This document shows, in pieces, positions 1 through 7,417 of a DNA stretch of 8,967 nucleotides. The stretch comes from Pseudomonadota bacterium. GTDB taxonomy: Bacteria; Pseudomonadota; Alphaproteobacteria; Rhizobiales; Tepidamorphaceae. The DNA is taken from assembly GCA_023435545.1 (NCBI GenBank), contig JAEYRQ010000418.1, positions 1-8,967 of the forward strand, in the 5' to 3' direction. Below the pieces are notes generated by a model. The model made no database searches. It was given only the letters and a program-made list of their open reading frames with translations, and was not told the DNA's origin. Position 1 is the stretch's first letter. The number at the start of each line of letters is the position of its first letter. A program made the translations under genes and the position numbers.

Positions 1-1555
1 GGTCTGGATCGCCCGGCGGCTGAAGCGCCGCGTCGCATGGATCGAGGACCGGCGCGAGAACTTCCTCGCCTCCGCCCACAGCCGCGACCAGGCCTATACC
101 GTCCGCGCCGCCTTCGCCGCCGACGGCCGGCTGAAGGCCGTAGAGGCCGACATTCGCTGCAACGTTGGGGCCTTCTCCTGCTATCCGGTCACCTGCGGCG
201 TCGAGCCGCTGATGGCCTTCGCCGAACTGCCTGGTCCCTACGACTTCGCCGAGTACGGCGTGCGTTCGCGCGGCGTCACCACAAACACCTGCACCAAGGC
301 GCCCTATCGCGGCGTCTCGCGGCCGATGCTGACCTTCACCATGGAGCGGCTGATGGACGTCGCCGCCCGCAGGCTGAAGCTCGATCCCGTCGCGATTCGC
401 CGGCTGAACCTCGTCGACGCCTTCCCGCACAAGTCGCCGACGGGGCTGGTCTACGACGAGGGGTCCTACGTCAAGACGCTCGACATGGCGGTCGGGGCGA
501 TCGGCCTCGACGCCTTCCGCGCGCGCCAACAGGCGGCCTGGGCCGAGGGCCGCCACCTGGGGCTCGGCCTCTCCGTCTTCAACGAGCGCACCGGATACGG
601 CACGCCCGCCTTCGCCGCGCGTGCCATGGAGATCGTGCCCGGCTACGAGACGGTGGACTGCGTCATGGACCCGTCGGGCTATGTCGAGGCCAGGATCGGC
701 TCCTCACCGCACGGTCAGGGGCTGAAGACCGCGCTCGCCCAGATCATCGCCGACGAGCTCGGCATCGAGCCCGGCAAGGTCCGCGTCATCTCCGGCGACA
801 CCGACGCCACCCCCTATGGCTGGGGCACCTTCGCCAGCCGCTCGCTGGTGATCGGCGGCGGCGCCTGCAAGCTCGCCGCCGGAGGGATCGCGGAGAAGCT
901 GAAGGTGATCGCCGGCACCCTGCTGGAGGTCGCTCCCGCCGACATCGTGCTGGAAGTCGGCCGCGCCGCCGTGGCGGGAACCGACCGCAGCCTCGCGATA
1001 TCCGACCTCGCCCGTGCGGCATTCCACCAGAGCCACCGGTTCCCGGGCGTTGCAAACGGCCTGAAGGAAACGGCGACCTACGATCCCGCCGGCACCTTCT
1101 CCAACGCCTGCCACGCGGTGATCGTCGAGGTGGACGCAGAGACCGGCGGCGTTGCCATCGAGCGCTACGTGGTGGCGGAGGACGCGGGCATCCTGATCAA
1201 CCCGATGATCGTCGACGGCCAGATCCGCGGCGGCGTGGCGCAGGGGATCGCCAACGCGCTCTACGAGGAGGTCGTCTACGATTCAGACGGCAACCTGCTG
1301 ACCGCCTCGCTCGCCGACTACCTGCCGCCGACCTGCGCCGAGATCCCCGACATCGAGATCGCCCACATGGTCACCCTGTCGGACGCCACCATCACCCATG
1401 CCAAGGGTGTCGGCGAGGGCGGCGCCATCGGCGCGCCGGCGGCCGTCGTCAACGCCGTGGTCGACGCGCTGTCGCCCTATGGCGTCGAGATCCTCGAGAT
1501 GCCGGCCACACCCCAGCGCATCCGCGACCTCATCCGCCAGGCGGAGCAAGCATGA
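1..1555 (+). CDS. Molybdopterin-binding large subunit of a xanthine dehydrogenase/CoxL-family hydroxylase (5' end cut by window edge)
   Basis: This is the C-terminal 517 residues of a molybdenum hydroxylase large subunit; the frame is open to base 2, so the real start lies upstream. The family oxidises N-heterocycles, purines, aldehydes or CO at a Mo-molybdopterin centre and passes electrons to [2Fe-2S] clusters. Visible signatures, numbered from the first codon in the window, are [11 protein letters not shown] near 13-23, the active-site loop APYRGVSRP at 100-108, GQG at 238-240 and the catalytic-glutamate motif GEGG at 471-474 (E472). By comparison with the complete paralogue downstream, about 255 residues are missing. 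The loop is closest to the AYRGAGR type of form II CoxL-like proteins, not the AYRCSFR loop of CO dehydrogenase. The stop codon overlaps the next start as ATGA, indicating translational coupling with the Fe-S subunit. The substrate is unknown. The internal ATG at 212 is not the start, because family sequence continues upstream of it. Confidence 0.93.
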   Translation, partial: VWIARRLKRRVAWIEDRRENFLASAHSRDQAYTVRAAFAADGRLKAVEADIRCNVGAFSCYPVTCGVEPLMAFAELPGPYDFAEYGVRSRGVTTNTCTKAPYRGVSRPMLTFTMERLMDVAARRLKLDPVAIRRLNLVDAFPHKSPTGLVYDEGSYVKTLDMAVGAIGLDAFRARQQAAWAEGRHLGLGLSVFNERTGYGTPAFAARAMEIVPGYETVDCVMDPSGYVEARIGSSPHGQGLKTALAQIIADELGIEPGKVRVISGDTDATPYGWGTFASRSLVIGGGACKLAAGGIAEKLKVIAGTLLEVAPADIVLEVGRAAVAGTDRSLAISDLARAAFHQSHRFPGVANGLKETATYDPAGTFSNACHAVIVEVDAETGGVAIERYVVAEDAGILINPMIVDGQIRGGVAQGIANALYEEVVYDSDGNLLTASLADYLPPTCAEIPDIEIAHMVTLSDATITHAKGVGEGGAIGAPAAVVNAVVDALSPYGVEILEMPATPQRIRDLIRQAEQA

Positions 1556-2049
1556 CCGACACGACCGACCTCACCCTCACCGTGAACGGCACCGGCTACG
1601 CCGTCTCAGTCGAGCCGCGCCGGACACTGGCGGACGCGCTGCGCGAGGATTGCGGGCTGACCGGCACCCATATCGGCTGTGAGCACGGCGTCTGCGGCGC
1701 CTGCACGGTGCTGGTCGACGGCAGGCCCGTCCGCTCCTGCCTGATGTTCGCCGTGCAGGCTGAGGGATCGGAGGTCCGCACCGTCGAGGGGCTGGCCGAC
1801 GGCGAAGAGTTGCACCCCCTCCAGAAGGCGTTTTGGGAAAAGCACGGATTGCAATGCGGCTTCTGTACGCCGGGCTTCCTGATGCTGGCGCTCGGCGCGC
1901 TCGAGGCCGAGCCCGACATGAGCCGGGACGAGATCCGCGAGGTCCTCTCCTCCAACCTGTGCCGCTGCACCGGCTACCAGACCATCGTCGAGGCCGTCTG
2001 CGCCGCCGCCGAGGAGATGCGCGGATGCGCGCCATCGGCCGCTCGCTGA
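1552..2049 (+). CDS. (2Fe-2S)-binding small subunit of a molybdenum hydroxylase
   Basis: This 165-residue protein is the electron-transfer subunit, in the CoxS/XdhA-type family whose usual length is about 150-170. The N-terminal plant-ferredoxin-like domain carries cluster-ligand cysteines C43, C48, C51 ([10 protein letters not shown]) and C63. The C-terminal four-helix domain carries C102 and C105 (CGFCTPGF) plus C137 and C139 (CRCTGY). All eight ligands are present, so both clusters should form. It would carry electrons from the molybdenum centre to FAD, a cytochrome or a quinone-linked acceptor. The ATG at 1552 overlaps the upstream stop (ATGA) and has a GGAG at 1543-1546, five bases ahead. 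The same reading frame stays open far upstream, but that part is a shadow of the large-subunit gene. The 3' end overlaps the next large-subunit gene by 25 bp, so the three genes are coupled. With one small subunit between two large ones, it may serve both. Confidence 0.96.
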   Translation: MTDTTDLTLTVNGTGYAVSVEPRRTLADALREDCGLTGTHIGCEHGVCGACTVLVDGRPVRSCLMFAVQAEGSEVRTVEGLADGEELHPLQKAFWEKHGLQCGFCTPGFLMLALGALEAEPDMSRDEIREVLSSNLCRCTGYQTIVEAVCAAAEEMRGCAPSAAR

Positions 2050-4304
2050 AGCGGCTGGAAGACCGCCCGCTGCTGACCGGACGAGGCCGCTTCGCCGCCG
2101 ACGTCAACGCCGCAAACCAGGTGCATATGCGGGTGGTGCGCTCGCCGGTCGCCTTCGGGCGGATCACGGCGATTGAGACGGTGGACGCCGCGGCCCTGCC
2201 CGGCGTCGTGGCGGTGTGGACCTGCGAGGACGTCGCCGACATCCCGCCTATCGACTTCCGAATGACCCGCATCGAGGGCCTTCCACCCTACCGGCAGAGG
2301 GTGCTGGCGCGGGGCTACGTGCGCTATGTTGGCGATCCGGTGGCGGTCGTCTTCGCCGAGAGTGCCTATATCGCCGAGGACGCGGCCGACCTCGTGTTCT
2401 GTGACATCGAGGAACTCGATCCGCATCTCGACGCGACACAGGAACCCGTCCAGTTCCCCCTCGACGAGCTGGACGGGCTGACCAACGAGCCGGCGGTGGT
2501 GGAGAAGAGCTACGGCGAACTCGCCGAAGCCTTCGCTGGTGCCGACCACACCGTCGAGCTCGAGGTCAGGGTGGGGCGCCACAGCGGCGTGCCTCTGGAG
2601 GCGCGCGGCGCGCTCGCGGCCATGGACCCCGCAACCGGCGTGCTGACCATGCACGGAGCGGCCAAGGTGCCGCACTACAATCGCGACGCCATCGGCCGAA
2701 TGCTCAATCTGGCGCCGGGCCGGATCGAGCTGAGCGAGGGCCATGTCGGCGGTGGATTCGGCATCCGGGGTGAGCTTTACCCCGAGGACGTCCTGGTCTG
2801 CGCGGCGGCGCTGCGGCTGGGGCGCCCGGTGAAATGGGTGGAGGATCGCAGGGAGCACCTCATCGCCGCCAACCATTCGCGCGACCAGGTGCACCGTGTC
2901 CGCGCCGCGGTGCGCGCCGACGGCTTCGTGCTCGGCATCGAGGACGAGTTCTTCACAGACCAGGGCGCCTATGTCCGCACCCACGGCGGCACCGTCACCG
3001 ACCTCGCCGCCGCCCTGATGCCCGGCCCCTATGTCGTCCCCGCCTATCGCGCCCGCGGCCATATCCGCCTGACCAACAAGACGCCGGCGGGCACCTACCG
3101 GGCACCGGGTCGTTACGAGTCCACCTTCGCCCGAGAGCGGCTGATGGATGCCATCGCCCACCGTCTCGGCCTCGATCCGCTCGAGGTGCGGCGCGTCAAC
3201 CTGATCCCGGAAGCCTCGATGCCCTTCGACCGCGGCATTGACGCGCTGGGAACCCACGTCGTCTACGACTCCGGCAAGTACCACGATCTGCTCGACCGCC
3301 TCGCCACCCATGCCGACCTGCCGGCGCTGCGGGCCGACGTCGCGGCGCGGCGGAACGCGGGCGAGAGGGTCGGCATCGGCATCGCCTTCTTCGTGGAGAA
3401 GAGCGGCCTCGGCCCGCTCGACAAGGTCCGCATCACGCTGCAGCCGGACGGATCGGTCGAGATCGTCAGCGGCGTCGCTTCGGTCGGACAGGGCGTGGAG
3501 ACGGTGATGGCGCAGATCTGCGCCGAGACGCTCGGCATGCCGATCGAGCAAATCCGGGTGGTCCACGGTCAGACCGCCCTGATCGACGTCGGCTTCGGCG
3601 CCTTCGCCTCGCGCGTCACGGTGATGACCGGCTCAGCGGTTCACATCGCCGCCGGGATCATGCGCGATCGGCTGCTGAACGCGGCGGCGGGCCTGCTGCA
3701 AGCTGGCTCGGAGGTCCTGGCGCTAAGCGGCGGCAGGGTGGTCGCAACTGGCGGCGCCTCCATCTCGCTTCCCGATCTCGCCTCCCAGATGCCCGCCGGG
3801 GACCGTGTCGCCGAGGGCGAGTTCCGCACCGACCACATGAACTACCCCTATGGCATCCATCTCGCCCAGGTGCGGGTCGACCACGAGACCTGCGGCATCA
3901 CGGTCGAGCGCTATGTCGTCGCCGTCGACATCGGCCGGGTCATCAACCCGATGCTGGTCGAGGGCCAGATCGCCGGCGCGGCCGCGCAAGGGATCGGCGG
4001 TGCGCTTCTGGAAGAGTTCGTCTACGACGACTGCGGCCAGCCGCTGGCGGCGAGCTTCGCGGACTACCTGATGCCGACGGCGGCCGAGATTCCCGTTGTA
4101 GAGTGCCTGGTACGCGAGGATGCGCCGAGCCCGATCAACCTGCTGGGTGTGAAGGGCGCCGGCGAGGGCGGCATCACCGCCGCCGGCGCTGCGATCGCGG
4201 CCGCCATCGACGATGCGCTTGAGATGCCGGGCGCCATCGATCGCCTGCCGATCACGCCTGCGCGCCTGCACGCACTGCTGCGGGCTACTTCCGGTCGAGA
4301 TTGA
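2025..4304 (+). CDS. Second molybdopterin-binding large subunit of a xanthine dehydrogenase/CoxL-family hydroxylase
   Basis: This is a complete large subunit of 759 residues, normal for CoxL-like proteins (about 750-810). The N-terminal third is the aldehyde oxidase/xanthine dehydrogenase a/b hammerhead domain (from about 15, [11 protein letters not shown]), followed by the molybdopterin-binding domains. Visible motifs are [10 protein letters not shown] at 241-250, [11 protein letters not shown] near 271-281, the active-site loop GTYRAPGR at 356-363, GQG at 488-490 and GAGEGG at 711-716 with E714 as the expected catalytic glutamate. The ATG at 2025 is preceded by GAGGAG (2011-2016, 8-base spacer) and lies inside the end of the Fe-S gene. 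It is clearly paralogous to the partial gene at the left edge, sharing HSRDQ, RERLMD/MERLMD and the GEGG region. The active-site loop differs from that paralogue (TYRAPGR versus PYRGVSR) and from CO dehydrogenase, suggesting different substrate handling. The 3' end runs 20 bp into the convergent regulator gene. Specific substrate unknown. Confidence 0.95.
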   Translation: MRAIGRSLKRLEDRPLLTGRGRFAADVNAANQVHMRVVRSPVAFGRITAIETVDAAALPGVVAVWTCEDVADIPPIDFRMTRIEGLPPYRQRVLARGYVRYVGDPVAVVFAESAYIAEDAADLVFCDIEELDPHLDATQEPVQFPLDELDGLTNEPAVVEKSYGELAEAFAGADHTVELEVRVGRHSGVPLEARGALAAMDPATGVLTMHGAAKVPHYNRDAIGRMLNLAPGRIELSEGHVGGGFGIRGELYPEDVLVCAAALRLGRPVKWVEDRREHLIAANHSRDQVHRVRAAVRADGFVLGIEDEFFTDQGAYVRTHGGTVTDLAAALMPGPYVVPAYRARGHIRLTNKTPAGTYRAPGRYESTFARERLMDAIAHRLGLDPLEVRRVNLIPEASMPFDRGIDALGTHVVYDSGKYHDLLDRLATHADLPALRADVAARRNAGERVGIGIAFFVEKSGLGPLDKVRITLQPDGSVEIVSGVASVGQGVETVMAQICAETLGMPIEQIRVVHGQTALIDVGFGAFASRVTVMTGSAVHIAAGIMRDRLLNAAAGLLQAGSEVLALSGGRVVATGGASISLPDLASQMPAGDRVAEGEFRTDHMNYPYGIHLAQVRVDHETCGITVERYVVAVDIGRVINPMLVEGQIAGAAAQGIGGALLEEFVYDDCGQPLAASFADYLMPTAAEIPVVECLVREDAPSPINLLGVKGAGEGGITAAGAAIAAAIDDALEMPGAIDRLPITPARLHALLRATSGRD

Positions 4305-4887
4305 ACCAGAGCGTGCGGACCTTCCGGCGGCTGTGGTTCCAGATGCGGTGCGGCCTGCGCGACTCATAGGAAATCAGATCGCCCGGCTGCAGCTTGTGCG
4401 CGGTGCCCTCGACCTCCACCGTCAGTTCGCCCTCCAGCACGAAGCCGTACTCGTAGCCGTCATGGGTGATCGGCGTGGGGGCGCTGCCGGTATGCGGGGC
4501 ATATTCGTTGATGGCAACCGAAACCCCGCGGGAGCGATCCTGCCGGATCAACCGGCGCACCACATGATCGGCGGTCTCGACAATCTGCTGGTCCTCGACC
4601 CGGACAACCGGGTCGCTGTCCGGCGCAGCGTCCCCGGTGACGAGGTCCGACATCGTCACCCCCAGTGCGTTGGAGATGACGATCAGCGAGCCGATCGAAG
4701 GCGATGCGCGGCCGCGCTCGACCAGGCTCAGCATCGAGGGGCTGAGGCCCGACTCCTCGCCCAGCTTCTGCAACGTCATGCCCTGCCTTTGCCGGTTGGC
4801 CCGGATTCGCAGTCCTATCGCCGCCAGCGTGGTCGCGGTGGTCTCGTTGACGTCCTCCGCCAGCTCCATGCCAATGTCCGCGGCCAC
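4285..4887 (-). CDS. XRE-family HTH transcriptional regulator with C-terminal cupin sensor domain
   Basis: This 200-residue protein has the common XRE-cupin architecture. The helix-turn-helix covers about 26-82, with LQKLGEESGLSPSMLSLVER at 39-58 holding the recognition helix. The cupin covers about 120-197, with THDGYEYGFVLEG (H142, E146) and RRPHRIW (H180) as likely ligand- or metal-binding positions. Such proteins are usually local repressors or activators that sense a small molecule in the cupin. Its position between the molybdenum-hydroxylase operon and the divergent cupin/coxG/cyclase operon makes it the probable regulator of the cluster. The start is taken as GTG at 4887 because AGGAG (4893-4897, minus strand) sits five bases ahead; the alternative ATG at 4869 has no SD. 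It overlaps the end of the upstream large-subunit gene by 20 bp, tail to tail. The effector could be the pathway substrate or product; the sequence does not tell. Confidence 0.93.
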   Translation of the reverse strand: MAADIGMELAEDVNETTATTLAAIGLRIRANRQRQGMTLQKLGEESGLSPSMLSLVERGRASPSIGSLIVISNALGVTMSDLVTGDAAPDSDPVVRVEDQQIVETADHVVRRLIRQDRSRGVSVAINEYAPHTGSAPTPITHDGYEYGFVLEGELTVEVEGTAHKLQPGDLISYESRRPHRIWNHSRRKVRTLWFNLDRK

Positions 4888-4892
4888 GGCAA

Positions 4893-4897
4893 CTCCT
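4893..4897 (-). promoter_or_regulatory. Ribosome binding site fixing the GTG start of the XRE-cupin regulator
   Basis: On the minus strand this reads AGGAG, followed after TTGCC by the GTG at 4887. The in-frame ATG six codons later (4869) has no purine-rich sequence ahead of it, so this site decides the start choice. Confidence 0.7.
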
Positions 4898-4968
4898 GCA
4901 ATCCGATCGACTCAGCCTGCGCACGCAATGCGCGAAGAATACTACCGCACAAGGGCGGGCCAGCGCCA

Positions 4969-4996
4969 TTGCTTCCGACTCGGACTTTGATATACA
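4969..4996 (+). promoter_or_regulatory. Predicted sigma70-type promoter of the cupin/coxG/cyclase operon
   Basis: TTGCTT (4969-4974) resembles a -35 box. After a 16-bp spacer comes TATACA (4991-4996), preceded by TGA so that TGATATACA forms an extended -10 element. The predicted transcription start is near 5003, about 17 bases ahead of the cupin ATG at 5020. It lies in the only clearly AT-rich patch of the intergenic region, which strengthens the call. This is a prediction from sequence; no promoter was assigned with confidence for the divergent regulator gene. Confidence 0.55.
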
Positions 4997-5019
4997 CGAA
5001 ATCAATTGAATAGGCTCAA
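4987..5019. promoter_or_regulatory. Candidate operator: cluster of TTGA/TCAA half-sites over the -10 and start region
   Basis: Four half-sites lie in 33 bp: TTGAT at 4987-4991, ATCAA at 5001-5005, TTGA at 5006-5009 and TCAA at 5016-5019. The first two make a perfect 5-bp inverted repeat with a 9-base spacer. The middle pair makes the 8-bp palindrome TCAATTGA (5002-5009). The last two form a further inverted pair with a 6-base spacer. The cluster covers the predicted -10 and transcription start, where a repressor would block initiation. XRE proteins bind as dimers to inverted repeats of this size, and the XRE-cupin gene begins just across the gap, so it is the natural candidate binder. This assignment is inference. 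Confidence 0.45.
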
Positions 5020-5415
5020 ATGGATTGGTGCAGAATGCCGGACCGGTCGGCTGGCGCAGTCAGGGTGATCGACAGCGCCGTGGAAGGGCGCGAACTGCCG
5101 ATTATCGAAGGACCCGGCAGCGCAAGAGCGGTCGTTGGCCCGCATAGTGGTGCACGCTTCCGCTCGTTCCAGCGCATTGACCTCGGACCCGGTGGAGCGA
5201 CCATTCCGCTCTCCCACGCAAGCGACAGCGTCTACTACGTCATCGCCGGCACCGGCGCGATCGTCGATCTGGCCTCCGGCGAGGAGCATCCCCTCTCGGA
5301 GGGCACCATGGTGCATATCGACGCCGGCGACCGCTACCGGTTCACCAGCGCCTCGGGCGACCTGAAGCTGCTCGGCGGCCCCTGCCCCGCCGATCCGGAC
5401 GTTTCCGCAGGCTGA
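5020..5415 (+). CDS. Small cupin-domain protein with degenerate metal site
   Basis: This is a single-domain cupin of 131 residues with the core at about 50-118. Cupin motif 1 is recognisable in GGATIPLSHASDSVYYVIAG (58-77) and motif 2 in EGTMVHIDAGDRYRF (94-108). The usual metal ligands are mostly gone: the first histidine is L64, only H66 remains of the HxH pair, the glutamate position reads D69/S70, and the motif 2 histidine is Y106. It probably does not bind a metal in the standard way and may bind a ligand or partner instead. It is similar in length and in its end (GGPCPAD) to the next cupin (GGPSPAD), which has a full metal site, suggesting a duplicated pair that may work together. First gene of the rightward operon. 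The start at 5020 has only a weak SD (TAGG, 5011-5014); an in-frame ATG at 5035 is the alternative. Function unknown. Confidence 0.85.
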   Translation: MDWCRMPDRSAGAVRVIDSAVEGRELPIIEGPGSARAVVGPHSGARFRSFQRIDLGPGGATIPLSHASDSVYYVIAGTGAIVDLASGEEHPLSEGTMVHIDAGDRYRFTSASGDLKLLGGPCPADPDVSAG

Positions 5416-5425
5416 GGAGCGCGGC

Positions 5426-5824
5426 ATGGCCATCCGACTGTTTCACCGCGACAAGCCGACCCTGCGCCTGCCGCTTATCTCGAAGGACGCGCGCTTCGTC
5501 GTCTGGCCGGGCACCGGCACGTGGCGCGCCAACATGAACTACGTCGTTCTGGAGCCCGGCGAGGCGAACGTTCCGCACGTGCATACGTTGTCGGAGGACA
5601 CGATCTTCATACTCGAGGGTGAGGGTACGGTCACCGACTACACCAACGACGTCTCGCTGCCCTTCCATGCGGGTTGTGCCGTGCATGTGCCGGTGGGTAT
5701 CAAGCATGCCGTGGCGGCGGACAAGGGCGTGACTGTCGTCAGCGTCGGCGGACCCAGTCCTGCCGATGTGCCGCTGCTCAAGGCGGTCGGGGCGCTGCCG
5801 GCGGACGCCGACTTGCCCGACTGA
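5426..5824 (+). CDS. Small cupin-domain protein with intact metal site
   Basis: This is a single-domain cupin of 132 residues. Both conserved motifs are complete. Motif 1, GEANVPHVHTLSEDTIFILE (45-64), supplies H51, H53 and E57. Motif 2, HAGCAVHVPVGIKH (81-94), has the G-x5-P-x-G-x2-H pattern and supplies H94. That is the standard 3-His/1-Glu site for Fe, Mn, Zn or Ni. Small cupins of this type include dioxygenases, isomerases, epimerases and ligand-binding proteins, so the reaction cannot be named. GAGGAG at 5414-5419 overlaps the end of the previous gene and stands six bases ahead of the ATG, so the two cupins are cotranscribed with a 10-bp gap. The C-terminal GGPSPAD matches the preceding cupin, which supports a tandem duplication. 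Its place beside an oxidase and a ring-opening hydrolase suggests action on a pathway intermediate; this is inference. Confidence 0.9.
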   Translation: MAIRLFHRDKPTLRLPLISKDARFVVWPGTGTWRANMNYVVLEPGEANVPHVHTLSEDTIFILEGEGTVTDYTNDVSLPFHAGCAVHVPVGIKHAVAADKGVTVVSVGGPSPADVPLLKAVGALPADADLPD

Positions 5825-5855
5825 TGCGCTCGCACAGGACCGGAAGCCCGCACCC

Positions 5856-6437
5856 ATGAAGATCTCGCAGCAGTTCACCGTCGGCCAGCCGCTTGATGTC
5901 GTCTGGGCGTTCTTCCACGACATACCCCGGGTCGCGGCCTGCCTGCCCGGCGCCGAATATACCGGAACCCGCGACGACGGCGCACTGACCGGCAAAGTGA
6001 CGACCAAGGTCGGCCCGTTCCAGGCGAGCTTCGAGGGCGAGGCGAATGTCGACTATGACGAGACGGCCAGGACCGTGCGCCTTGAGGGCAAGGGCGTCGA
6101 CCGCAAGGGCAACAGCCGCGGCAAGATGACGATGGACTGCGCGGTCGTCCCCGTCGACGGCGGCACCCAGGTCAGCGTCGATGCCGATGTCCAGCTTTCC
6201 GGCGCGATCGCCCAGTTCGGCCGAACCGGGCTGATCACCGAGGTGGCGGGCGTCATCGTGAAGGACTTCGTCCGCAACGCCGAGGCCGAGCTCGCCGCCT
6301 CTCCCCCCGCTCCGGACAGCACGGCCGCAGGCGCGCCGGCCCGCACCGCACCCGCCGCCACGCCGATCAGCGGATTCGCGCTTCTCGTCGCCTCGATCAA
6401 GGCGTGGCTGAAATCACTGTTCAAGAAGACCACCTGA
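5856..6437 (+). CDS. CoxG-like SRPBCC (START-fold) protein with C-terminal membrane tail
   Basis: This 193-residue protein belongs to the carbon monoxide dehydrogenase subunit G family. The START-like domain (about 1-147) begins with the typical pattern up to VW (16-17), ACLPGAEYTG (28-37) and GKVTTKVGPFQASFEG (46-61). A proline/alanine/threonine-rich linker covers about 148-172. It ends in a hydrophobic then basic helix, GFALLVASIKAWLKSLFKK (173-191), which looks like a peripheral membrane anchor. Such proteins accompany Mo-hydroxylases of the CoxL family, and CoxG has been reported to bind quinone and recruit CO dehydrogenase to the membrane. Here it may couple the hydroxylase of the leftward block to the respiratory quinone pool, although it lies in the divergent operon. 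The start at 5856 matches the family N-terminus and has a weak SD (GGAAG, 5842-5846). Upstream in-frame codons overlap the cupin gene and carry no family sequence. Confidence 0.9.
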   Translation: MKISQQFTVGQPLDVVWAFFHDIPRVAACLPGAEYTGTRDDGALTGKVTTKVGPFQASFEGEANVDYDETARTVRLEGKGVDRKGNSRGKMTMDCAVVPVDGGTQVSVDADVQLSGAIAQFGRTGLITEVAGVIVKDFVRNAEAELAASPPAPDSTAAGAPARTAPAATPISGFALLVASIKAWLKSLFKKTT

Positions 6438-6470
6438 CCACGGCGGCACCCACCGTCCCCAACGCGTTGC

Positions 6471-6475
6471 AGGAG
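6471..6475 (+). promoter_or_regulatory. Ribosome binding site fixing the start of the cyclase-family hydrolase
   Basis: AGGAG stands six bases ahead of the ATG at 6482. An in-frame ATG at 6404 would add 26 residues with no family character and overlap the coxG-like gene, so this site decides in favour of 6482. Confidence 0.75.
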
Positions 6476-6481
6476 CAGTCC

Positions 6482-7336
6482 ATGAAGATCGTCGACCTGT
6501 CCCACCTGATGAACGTCCACACGCCGGGCTGGGTCGGCTATGCCGGCAACAAGATGTACTACGCCCAGAACCTGCAGACGAAGATGATCGTCGCCCAGCG
6601 CATCGATACCGCCCTGCACGTCGGCACGCATATCGACGGCGCCATGCACGGGACCGACGGCATGGGCGACATGGCCTCCTACCCGCTCGACTACCTCGTC
6701 GGTCCCGGCGCCGTGGTCGACGTCTCCGAGCACATGGACGACTGGGCGGTGATCACGCCGAAGATGCTGGAGGACGCAGACGTCGAGATCCGCGAGGGCG
6801 ACATCCTGATCATCCACACCGGTTGGCACCGCTACTGGGAAGGCCAACCGCAGCAGGACCTGGTCCGCTACTTCTGCATGCATCCCGGCGGAACGGTCGA
6901 ACTCGCCAATTGGATGCTGGAGAAGAAGATCAAGTGGTTCGGCATCGACTGCGGCTCCGCCGACCATTCGATGAACACCTCGATCCGCTACATGCGCGAC
7001 GATCTCGCCAGACGCTTCGAGAAGAAGGTCGGCAAGACCTGCGACGAGTTCTTCGGCGAGTACTCCTTCATCCACAAGAAGTCCGGCCGGCACGTCACCG
7101 AGAGTATCTTTCCCTTCCACGCCTACGCCTTCCAGGAGGGGCTGATCCACGCGGAGAACGTCGGCGGCGACATCGAGCTGATGCTGAACAAGCGCTGCGT
7201 CATCGGCGCCTTCCCCTGGCGCTACGAGGGCCTGGAGGCCTGCCCCTGCCGGATCGTCTGCTTCGAGGATATGGACGAGACCGTCGAGGCGGTGGGCGAT
7301 GTCGCCCGCGCGATCTTCGGCCGCCGGAGCGGTTGA
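6482..7336 (+). CDS. Cyclase-family metal-dependent hydrolase (kynurenine formamidase/isatin hydrolase-like)
   Basis: This 284-residue protein is of the cyclase superfamily, which includes bacterial kynurenine formamidase (KynB, about 210 aa) and isatin hydrolase (about 260-270 aa). These enzymes hydrolyse formamide, lactam or related bonds with Mn or Zn. The metal motif is HVGTHIDGAMH at 46-56, giving H46, H50, D52 and H56; the proline usual two before the last histidine is A54. The late conserved His and Glu are probably H213 in FPFHAYAF and E225 in HAENVGG. It is longer than KynB, with inserts around 150-205, so a different substrate is likely. It is the fourth gene of the rightward operon and follows the coxG-like gene by 44 bp. 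With the Mo-hydroxylase next door, a fitting role is hydrolytic ring opening of an oxidised heterocycle or lactone; that is inference. A role in tryptophan breakdown is not supported by any neighbour. Confidence 0.88.
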   Translation: MKIVDLSHLMNVHTPGWVGYAGNKMYYAQNLQTKMIVAQRIDTALHVGTHIDGAMHGTDGMGDMASYPLDYLVGPGAVVDVSEHMDDWAVITPKMLEDADVEIREGDILIIHTGWHRYWEGQPQQDLVRYFCMHPGGTVELANWMLEKKIKWFGIDCGSADHSMNTSIRYMRDDLARRFEKKVGKTCDEFFGEYSFIHKKSGRHVTESIFPFHAYAFQEGLIHAENVGGDIELMLNKRCVIGAFPWRYEGLEACPCRIVCFEDMDETVEAVGDVARAIFGRRSG

Positions 7337-7383
7337 GACACCCGCGCGGACACGCCACGCTCGCATGGCTGCCCTGCCGGCTT

Positions 7384-7397
7384 CCCTGATGTCAGGG
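7384..7397. repeat. Interrupted palindrome CCCTGA-TG-TCAGGG
   Basis: Six-base perfect arms are separated by two bases. The shape is more like a DNA-binding dimer site than an RNA hairpin, since the loop would need opening to four bases. It lies between the hydrolase stop and the membrane-protein start, so it may be an operator for the latter or chance. Confidence 0.35.
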
Positions 7398-7417
7398 CGT
7401 CGTCGGCCTGATACAAA

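Noticed and set aside
37..1551. Upstream extension of the Fe-S subunit frame
   Set aside because: The sequence is arginine/proline-rich shadow of the large-subunit gene. The Fe-S protein begins at 1552 with an SD and an ATGA overlap.
1974..3566. 530-residue open frame on the minus strand opposite the second large subunit
   Set aside because: It lies fully antisense to a gene with clear family motifs. Composition is typical of a GC-bias shadow frame, with no recognisable domain.
1..4304. Identification as aerobic CO dehydrogenase (coxSL) because of the nearby CoxG
   Set aside because: Neither large subunit has the AYRCSFR loop with the copper-binding cysteine; the loops are PYRGVSR and TYRAPGR.
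7412..7417. TACAAA as a -10 box for the membrane-protein gene
   Set aside because: No acceptable -35 element at 16-18 bp upstream, and the box overlaps the hairpin region; too weak to list.
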